64,000 bases of DNA from Unio delphinus. Taxonomy: Eukaryota; Mollusca; Bivalvia; Unionida; Unionidae. Location: positions 16,368,001 through 16,432,000 of the forward strand of contig JAQISU010000179.1 of NCBI GenBank assembly GCA_029339505.1, written 5' to 3'. Below the pieces are notes generated by a model. The model was not told the origin of the DNA and did no database searches. It saw nothing but the letters and a program-made list of their open reading frames with translations. Of this stretch, positions 56,530 through 64,000 are shown piece by piece (position 1 is the stretch's first letter; the number at the start of each line of letters is the position of its first letter). The position numbers and the translations under genes were made by a program.

Positions 56530-57401
56530 GATCCTTGGAGTAATATAAAACCTACAGTAAATATTTCCCTTTCAACTAAAGGAAGCAAGGAAAACCAAGC
56601 AAAATATCTAAAAACATTAGCTTTAGAAGAAATTAACAAAAAATATCAAAATTACCTCAAAATATACACGGATACAAAATAATAAATCCTTGCAAAACAG
56701 CTGACGCAATGGTAATACCTGAGCTGAATATACAAATGGGGTGACGTCTACCTGACTACTGCTCCATATACACTGCTGAATTCTGGGCCATCTTAGAAGC
56801 ACTAAAATGGATTGAGAAAAACAAACTAAACAAGACAGTTATAATAAGTGACTCGCTTAGTATCATAACCTCAATCCCAAAAACCCCACTAAATCAAGAG
56901 AGAATTTCCTAAACCAAACCAACCAATAATGAAACAAATAACTATAAACAAATTAAGCATAGAATACATGTGGGTTCCATCCCAAATCAATATCCAAGGA
57001 AATGACTTGGCAGACCAGATAGCTAAAGGAAAACTCAATGAACCAAATTACATGCCACTTTAATATAGTCAACATAAACTATACAGCCTAATCAACACAT
57101 TCATTAACAACTGATTGAAATCAAAATCACAAAGGGTCAAAATTATACAATATCATCAAGGAAGTAAATTAAATAGAAAAAGAAAACCACCTAGGTGCAC
57201 AGGCTATGAACAAACAATAATCAATTAAATTCTCTTAGAAAAAACTAAACTGGCAAACAGCTTTGGAAAATACATATGAGCCTTCCCACCTAACATAAAT
57301 GGCTACAATTGTAACACCCCAGAAGATTTACACATCTTTAATGATTGTAGAATAACCAAGAATGAAAGGAACAAATTCAGATCCGAACAACAAATCATAG
57401 C
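56530..57401 (+). mobile_element. Older LINE, RNase H and C-terminal part, interrupted by the 57416-60597 LINE
   Basis: Plus strand: LKIYTDTK (start of RNase H), YTAEFWAILEALKWIEKNKL and TVIISDSLSIITS (catalytic Glu and Asp motifs), WVPSQINIQGNDLADQIAKG (the His/Asp end of RNase H), then a GYNCNTPEDLHIF.DCR tail with zinc-knuckle spacing. Presence of RNase H after RT points to an I/Nimb-type LINE. It resumes after the insertion at 60612. Confidence 0.8.
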
Positions 57402-57415
57402 TGCCCGATATACAT
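57402..57415. repeat. Target-site duplication, left copy
   Basis: TGCCCGATATACAT. Identical to 60598-60611. Confidence 0.92.
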
Positions 57416-60400
57416 CATCATCATCTCATCTCCGCCTGTGGCCCCGTTTGGGACATAGGCCGCCAACCAGCTCCCTCCAGGCGTCTCGGTTCTGGGCGAG
57501 TCTCTCCAGCTGTCCCCAAGTCTTGCCCATCTTCTTTGCGTCTGCATCCAAATCACGGCGCCAGGTGTTTCTGGGTCTTCCTCTCTTCCTCTTTCCTGGA
57601 GGGTTCCATGTGAGGGCTTGCCTGGTGATGTTGGGAGCAGGTTTGCGGAGGGTGTGGCCAATCCATCGCCAGCGTCTCTGAAGGATGTCATCCTCAACGG
57701 GCTGTTGCTTCGTTCTCTGCCACAGTTCATCGTTGCTGATTCTTTCTGGCCAGCGGATCTTGAGGATCTTCCTGAGGCAGGTGTTGATGAAGACCTTGAT
57801 TTTCTTCATGGTGGTAGCGGTGGTTCTCTTGGTCTCTGCTCCGTACAGCAATATCGGCTTCACGATGGTGTTGAAGACCCTCATCTTGGTGGTGATGTTA
57901 AGCTGCCTTGATATCAATATGTTCTTCAGCTGATGGAAAGCTGCCCTTGCTTTCCCGATGCGTGTCTTAACGTCTGCATCCGTTCATCCCTGCTTGTCCA
58001 GGATGCTGCCAAGGTAGGTGAAGCTATCCACCTCCTCCAGCGCATCGCCTTCCACTGTGATGGGTGTATTGCTGGATACATTTGTCTTGAAAACCTTGCT
58101 CTTTCCTCTGTTGATGTGGAGGCCCAGGCTGGCTGAGTTGTCCGCAACAATGCTGGTTTTTTCCTGCATCTGTTGTTGGGTATGCGAGAGGAGAGCCAGG
58201 TCATCAGCGAAATCTAGGTCGTCCAGCTGTTTCCACAGCGTCCACTGGATGCCGTTTCTTGTTTGGTCTGTCAATGTCTTCATGACCCAGTCGATGGCCA
58301 GCAGGAAGAGGAGTGGTGATAGAAGGCATCCTTGTCTCACCCCCGTATTTATTTCAAAGGCATCAGTGAATTGCCGGCCGTGGACAATCCTACAAGTCAT
58401 TCTTTCATAGGACTTCCTGATGATGTTGGTGATCTTTTCCGGGACTCCATAGTGCCTCAGTATTTTCCAGAGGGTCTGCCTGTCAACGCTGTCGAACGCT
58501 TTCTCATAGTCGAGAAAATTCACGTAGAGTGGCGAATTCCACTCCAGAGACTGTTCCAAGATGATGCGCAGTGTCGCTATCTGGTCCGTGAACGACCTTT
58601 CTTTTCGGAAGCCAGCTTGTTGGTCACGGAGATGCGGGTCAACTGCCTCTTTCATCCTGTTCAGTAAGATGCGGTTAAACACCTTCCCCGGGATGGACAA
58701 CAGCGTAATCCCCCTGTAGTTGGAGCAGTCACTGAGGTCACCTTTCTTAGGTAGTTTGACGAGGTAGCCCTCTCTCCTGTCTGTTGGTACTTCTTCGTCT
58801 TCCCATATCATGTAGAAGAGCGGGTAGAGGAGCTCCACACTGGTTTCCACGTCCGCCTTCAGCGCCTCTGCCGGAATGCTGTCGGGTCCTGCAGACTTGC
58901 TGCTCTTCAATTGCTTGATGGCGCTGCGAATCTCCTTTGTCGGTGCACCGCACTCTATTTGCAGGTCACTTTCCGCTGGCGGTACATCTGGTGGATTTTC
59001 AGGCGCTGGTCTATTTAGCAGTTCCTGGAAATGCTCAGCCCATCTGGTCTTCTGTCCTTCCTCGTCTGGGATCGCTCTTCCATTCCTGTCCTTGACTGGT
59101 CTTTCTGGCTTGGCAAACTTTCCTGAAAGTTTATTGATGGAGGCATACAGGTCTCTGGTGTTGCCATGGTGAGCTGCTTCTTCTGCTTCTGTTGCCAGCA
59201 TCTCTACGTAGTTCTTCTTATCTTTCTTGATGCTGTGCTTGACGCTTCTGTTGGCTTCCGCGTACTCGTCGTTTGCTTTTGCTTCTGCCGTTATTGTCCT
59301 ACTGTTGTTTACGGCCGTCTTCTACTCTATTCTTTCTTGAATCTTTCTCAGCGTCTCTGTTGAAATCCATTCTGTGTGCGTGTATGTTTTGGGGCCCAAT
59401 ACTTCTTGGCATGTTGATGTGAGTGCCTCTTTCACTCTTTTCCATCTGTCTTCTATGGTCTCTTTTTCACGCAGCTCTTCTAGAACCTGGAACTTGTTGG
59501 AGAGGGTGATCTTGAATTTCTTCTGTTTGTTGTTATCTCTCAGTGCCGTGGTGTTGTAACGACGGCGTTGACTGGAGCCTCCTGTTCAGTTTCTCTTGAG
59601 CTTCAGCTTCATCCAGGCAACGAGTAGATGATGGTCTGAGGCAACGTCTTCTCCTCGCTTAACGCGGACATCCCGAAGGGAGCGGCGAAACGTCCTCCCG
59701 ATGCACACGTGGTCTATTTGGTTTTTCGTCCGCAGGTCTGGTGACACCCAAGTTGCCTTGTGTATCCTTCTGTGGTTGAAAACACTTCCTCCGATGACCA
59801 TGTTGCTTGTGGCACACAGGTCGGCAAATCTTTCTCCGTTGTCATTCATCTCGCCAATCCCATGCTGCCCCATGATCTCCTCGTAGCCTCGGTTGTCGCT
59901 GCCGATCTTAGCGTTGAAGTCACCCATGACGATGATGATGTTTCTCTGTGGTCGGTCTTGGATGATGGTTAGCAGCCTGTCGTAGAAATCATCCTTCTCT
60001 TCTTCCTCACTGTCGTTTGTCGGGGCGTAGCACTGGATAATGTCTATGTTGATCCTCTTCTTTTTGGTATTGAATGAGGCTGTCATTATCCTTGGGCCGT
60101 GTGCTTCCCATCCAAGGAGTGCTCCCTTAGCTGACTTGGACAGCATCAGTGCCACGCCTTGGGTGTGTGCAGCGTCGTCCTGCTCGTGTCCCGAGTACAG
60201 CAGTAACTCGCCGGAAGCCAGTCGTTTCTGCCCGGAACCAGTCCATCTTGCCTCGCTGATTCCCAGGATGGTGAGATTGTATCTTCTCATCTCTGCGACA
60301 ACTTGCGCTGACTTTCCGGTCTCGTACATGGTACGCACGTTCCATGTACCGATGGTAGTGGTGGTCCTGGTGGAGACGATGGTCGTCGGCCTGACGGCTT

Positions 60401-60597
60401 CCAGGTGACTCTGGTTTTCACCATCTGGCGTCATACATCTTCCAGCTGGAGATCCATCTTCTCCCAGGACCGTTGTTCCTGTTGGTTTACTTTTTGGCGT
60501 TTCTGTAGCAAGTTGTTTCTTTCCGGGGTGGGGTTGCTAGCTCCACGCCTAACCTTCCTCCTTTTGCAGCCGGGCTTAGGACCGTCCTAGGCGGAGT
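57416..60597 (-). mobile_element. Full-length LINE (RTE-superfamily-like, CFDP2-type), 3.18 kb
   Basis: Minus-strand non-LTR retrotransposon flanked by the 14-bp duplication. It has a 5' region of about 160 bases, one ORF and a short (GATGAT) tail at its 3' end (57416-57425). It is GC-richer than everything around it. It interrupts the C-terminal part of an older LINE. Confidence 0.93.
57426..60434 (-). pseudogene. LINE ORF: endonuclease plus reverse transcriptase, three nonsense codons
   Basis: One frame of about 1,000 codons. Residues 25-283: AP-like endonuclease (TIGTWNVRTMYE, ISEARWTG, YAPTND, VMGDFNAKIG, DVASDHHLLVAW). After a linker comes RT (YRGITLLSIPGK, RNMKEAVDPHLRDQQAGFRK, FLDYEKAFDSVDR, GVRQGCLLSPLLF, LDFADDLALL with FADD as the active site, LHINRGKSKVF, VDSFTYLGSIL) and a C-terminal LINE tail ([34 protein letters not shown]). 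It is interrupted only by TGA 59586-59588, TAG 59322-59324 and TGA 57984-57986, with no frameshift. A young copy decaying by point mutation. Confidence 0.92.
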
Positions 60598-60611
60598 TGC
60601 CCGATATACAT
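60598..60611. repeat. Target-site duplication, right copy
   Basis: TGCCCGATATACAT. Identical to 57402-57415. Confidence 0.92.
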
Positions 60612-61130
60612 ACCCAGAAATAATTCAATTAACAAATAGCAACCCCCAAAACAACATTCAAAAATATAATTGAATTTTTTAAAGCAACTAAGAAAAAACC
60701 TAGTACTAGCTAAAACCAAAAGTAATCATCAAAAATGAAAGCCTCTTTAAGGAATGGAAGAACAACCAAGAATGAGCAGGTAGATCTCAACCGTTCTTGG
60801 AACCCACATACACTACTGTAGGCATGAGATGACCAAGGCTTGTACACTGAGCAACCAAACCAGAAATTAAAGATGCGAGTAACCCTATAAACAAAATAGG
60901 GAGACCAAATAGATTACAAAAAAACTAGCACTAGAGTATTCCTGGGGTAGGCAACATAAAGAGAGCCTCTTTAGGGAATGGAAGCACCACCAGGAATGAG
61001 AAGGTAGATCTTAACTGTCCTTGGAACCCACATACACTATGGTAGGCATGAGATCACCAAGGCTAATACACTGAGCAACCAAACCGAAAAATAAAGACGC
61101 GAATTAACCCTAGAAGCAAACTAGGGAAAC
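60612..61130 (+). mobile_element. Distal end and duplicated 3' region of the older LINE
   Basis: Continues the interrupted element for about 100 bases (coding-like end FLKQLRKNLVLAKTK). Then two direct copies of about 170 bases (60737-60905 and 60961-61127) containing GCCTCTTTA.GGAATGGAAG and CTTGGAACCCACATACACTA. These look like a duplicated 3' untranslated region. Confidence 0.65.
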
Positions 61131-62364
61131 TGTAAAAATTACTCAAAGCCCTTTCAGTAATCAAATCACTCTGGAAATAATAACAAGTCAACAAAGTAGA
61201 TGAAAGATAAAGTAATAGGGGACCATAAACCACAACGAATAGATAATGAAGACAATGAGGGAATAAAAAACACCATGTAAAAGGCAAACAATAAACAAAT
61301 AACAAAAAATAGGTTATAAAACAGCCCATAAAATAAGTATCGGAACCTATCATCACTCCTCTTACCTTTTCTAACTTTCCTCTCAATACAGCCTCATTGA
61401 CAGCCAATAATAATTACCAATATGTATCAAATTCGAAAAAGTCAGAAGGCCAAAAATTAAATATAAGTAGATGGCCCGAGACCAGACTATCATACAATTC
61501 TGTCCCAATAATATGGTCCCAATTTAGACAGCATAAGGTTGTCTAAAAGTCCAAGACTACCAGACCCCGCAGCACAAGGCTGCAATTCAATTTTATCTAA
61601 CTTTGGGCATACAGACCCACAACTCAAAACTAGAAGGGCTGGGGCATATGGGGCTGTATACTCTATTAACACAAAAAAAGCACAGAGTTCATCCAATTTG
61701 GGGGGAAAAAAAGTTTGGATAAAGGGACATCACCGCTGGGCCAAAACCAGAAAAACATCAGGAGAGAAACAACTTCAAAGAACCCGGGATAAAGGAAATT
61801 GATGTCTGTCCGAGGGAATAACCATATGCTGGGACACCATGAGAACAAGATGACAGCCTGAAATTAGGGACTACTCAAACAGACAAGATAAAGCATCACA
61901 GAAAAGAATATGATTGCTTTCATTGCCTGGTTAACAGGGTCCTCATTTGGTACTAGAACCTTTTCGAACAATCTATTTCACGAAACCTGACTTGATAATA
62001 TTTGCACACCATTCAAAATTAACAAGCTATTTTTACCAAATAGTGACTATACTTATTTATGTCACATAGACATCTTAGTATTCAACCTTGGTAGGGACTT
62101 AATACATGTACACTTTGTACTAGAAATATTGGAAAGTTAAGATAGTTAAACAAATTTTATGACTTCATGGATTTGATTTAATTGCATAGGTGGCTCACAC
62201 ATTATTGGTATGTTCCTGTTCATTAGTAATAACTGGACCAGATTTGACTTAGGCATGGAATCACAACATCCTTGGACTTAATGGTACCTGTCTTTCTTTT
62301 CTTACCACAATTTGGATAGCTCCAAACGGCAGAGATGTAAAACTAAATTCCACTACCTCCACTT
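61131..62364. other. No gene recognised
   Basis: The plus frame at 61539-61802 (HTDPQLKTRRAGAYGAVYSI and on) has a LINE ORF1 flavour but no defining motif. Remaining sequence unassigned. Confidence 0.35.
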
Positions 62365-62790
62365 GTGCCATTGCACACCATTAACACACCTAATTGGCTG
62401 TTAGGGTTGAGTCTGTGTTGGGTCTATTCCCACTCACCCATGGTCCTCCATTCAAATTGATGGTTACTTAATAGCAACCACAACCTGACAACCAAATTAA
62501 ATAGTATTCCTTGAGTACATAAATGCCTGGGGGAAGTGACACCATTACACCCCACCCACCCCAAGGAGTAAGTAAATATCCAGCTTTGCAGGAAACTTAA
62601 CACAGTTCTACATGCCCCTATTCAGTACTATAATTCAACTTCATCATCATCATGTGCACTAACTCTAGGCAGCCATTATAATGCTCTGGGGTTCAGCCTA
62701 AAAATAGCTGCTAGAAGGCAGGCTGCTTAGCAGGCTAAGTAGGCAGGGCAGCAAGTTCTTGCAGAAGGTAAAGAGTTAAACAGCCAACAA
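62365..62790. repeat. Dispersed repeat related to 54755-55160
   Basis: Same phrases in the same order as 54755-55160, plus a 3' segment (GCTGCTAGAAGGCAGGCTGC) shared with 51160-51260. Confidence 0.8.
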
Positions 62791-63905
62791 TGTTACCAAT
62801 AAAAAGAATAGCCAGATGGTAAATTCTGCCTCCAATAAGGAAAATAAAATTGCAGTTTGCGACAATTGCAAAACCATATGCCAGCGCAGTAAAACCTTTT
62901 TGACACCATGGGCCACTGAAAATGTTTTCTTGAAGGCTAGGGAGACAGCAGAAAACTTAAAAGCAAAGACTACAAAAGATTATTCATAATTGACTACCTG
63001 GTTAAGAAGATATACTATGAAGTAGGCCATGGACTTTTCTTTACATAAATGCACAAAAAATTGCTCAAGCTCTGTTTGATTATTTAAAATAAGTCTATGT
63101 GAAACATGTTCGAAGCACTGCCCTATGCGATCCTGGGAAAACATTTTACACTTTGTTTTTCATACTTTTAAGAAGAAAACTATTTTTTGCAAGTACAAGA
63201 AAAGTACATACCGGTATACAATTTCAGGAGCCACACCATGATCATCTTGCATTATTCATGCATGATCTCTTCCCCAAAATGATAAAAACGTTTTACATTC
63301 TTTTCACAATAATTTTTAAAAAAGGAATTCCTACTGCATGTGTGAGAAAAATACATGTATATACAATTTCAGAAGCCATGCCATGATCTACTTGTATTAT
63401 TTATGTGTGATCTTACTTTTAAGAAAATTGCAGGTATATAACTTTCAGGAGCCATACCGTGACCATGTTATATTCAAATTCGTATTATTACAGAGCGTGC
63501 TATAGCAGGGTCACATTGTATAAAGTATAAATGATAGGTTTAACATGTAAACAGTATAGATTAAAGGTTTTATATGTATAAAGTACAAATGATAGGTTTT
63601 ACATGTATAAAGTATAATAGGTTTTACATGTATAAAAGTATAATAGGTTTTACGGGTCTAGGAAATTACCTCCCTGTCAATTATCCCCTCAGTATATTAA
63701 CCGCCTCCCCCATCTATTACTTTCTAACATATAATTGTTATACCCTAAGAATAAATAATAAATTAAAATAAATTGCAAATTGCAAATTTTTATTTTAGTA
63801 AATGAATCTCAGCCTTGAAAACATATACTTGTCCTGGAATGTTCAATATTAAAATCATCATATCATAATTTTATAGTACCATAAAATATATTTATATCAT
63901 TACAG
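62791..63905. other. No gene recognised
   Basis: Two loosely similar stretches (AATTTCAGGAGCCA.ACC.TGATC at about 63222, 63366 and 63446) and a short GATAGGTTTTACATGTATAA repeat at about 63530-63640. Confidence 0.5.
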
Positions 63906-64000
63906 CTAAATGTTATGTGCAATCCCTCGCAGGTATTCAAAGTGTTCTCTATTAGCAAAGTCATTAACAATGTTCAAAATCTGAGCAATGCAGTCATGAT
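63906..64000 (-). CDS. Possible terminal exon running in from the right edge
   Basis: Minus strand: 30 open codons from the window edge (DCIAQILNIVNDFANREHFE and on) to TAG at 63906-63908, with an AATAAA signal on the same strand about 110 bases downstream. Short enough to be chance. Confidence 0.25.
   Translation of the reverse strand, partial: HDCIAQILNIVNDFANREHFEYLRGIAHNI

Noticed and set aside
57448..60590. Many plus-strand ORFs of 60-130 codons
   Set aside because: Antisense shadows of the GC-rich LINE ORF.
1..64000. CRISPR arrays, bacterial operons, rRNA genes, tRNA genes
   Set aside because: Direct repeats here are contiguous minisatellites without unique spacers. The only tRNA-like sequences are SINE heads. 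No rRNA signature seen.

Overview
This is a window of an animal nuclear genome. It is AT-rich and intron-bearing, and it is crowded with tRNA-derived SINEs, LINEs, LTR and DNA-transposon relics, minisatellites and microsatellites. The mixture (large Polinton, CFDP2-like single-ORF LINE, tRNA-SINEs with CAA-rich tails, tetranucleotide CATA arrays) fits a marine invertebrate. A bivalve or other mollusc is my best guess, but nothing here proves it.

Layout. 1-12 kb: a 40-bp minisatellite (118-1236), a second unrelated 40-bp array (4727-5495), several shorter tandem repeats, two SINE families, and candidate exons of a minus-strand host gene (5952 down to 2840, with a possible first coding exon at 11137-11085). 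13.4-14.7 kb: a single-exon gene of the bacterial tryptophanase / tyrosine phenol-lyase family, broken by one frameshift at the PLP-lysine motif and one stop. 15-26 kb: microsatellites, SINEs, a 55-bp palindromic satellite (18996-19745) and two head-to-head Ty3/Gypsy relics (23.05-25.08 kb).

26.06-40.93 kb is the main object: an almost complete Polinton/Maverick (adintovirus-like) element with about 260-bp terminal inverted repeats. It carries a packaging ATPase, a zinc-ribbon/phospholipase A2 protein, an integrase, a 59-aa zinc-finger ORF, an SF1 helicase, protein-primed DNA polymerase B, an HNH endonuclease, a double-jelly-roll major capsid protein, a hydrophobic-peptide/adenain-type protease fusion, a penton-like minor capsid protein and several small unassigned proteins. 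ATPase, PLA2, capsid and protease frames are open. Integrase, helicase, polymerase, HNH and penton frames are interrupted, so this copy looks recently dead or (for the homopolymer shifts) imperfectly assembled. Gene groups share near-identical upstream boxes, which suggests common late promoters.

41-64 kb: a short MITE (42831-42981), a 2.28-kb TA-flanked non-autonomous DNA element (46549-48824), two well-phased terminal exons of a minus-strand gene with an NTR/C345C-like C-terminus (55607-55472 and 50823-50712), LINE and piggyBac relics lying in its intron, and a full-length 3.2-kb LINE (57416-60597) with a 14-bp target-site duplication, nested inside an older RNase H-bearing LINE. Most remaining sequence shows nothing I can call.
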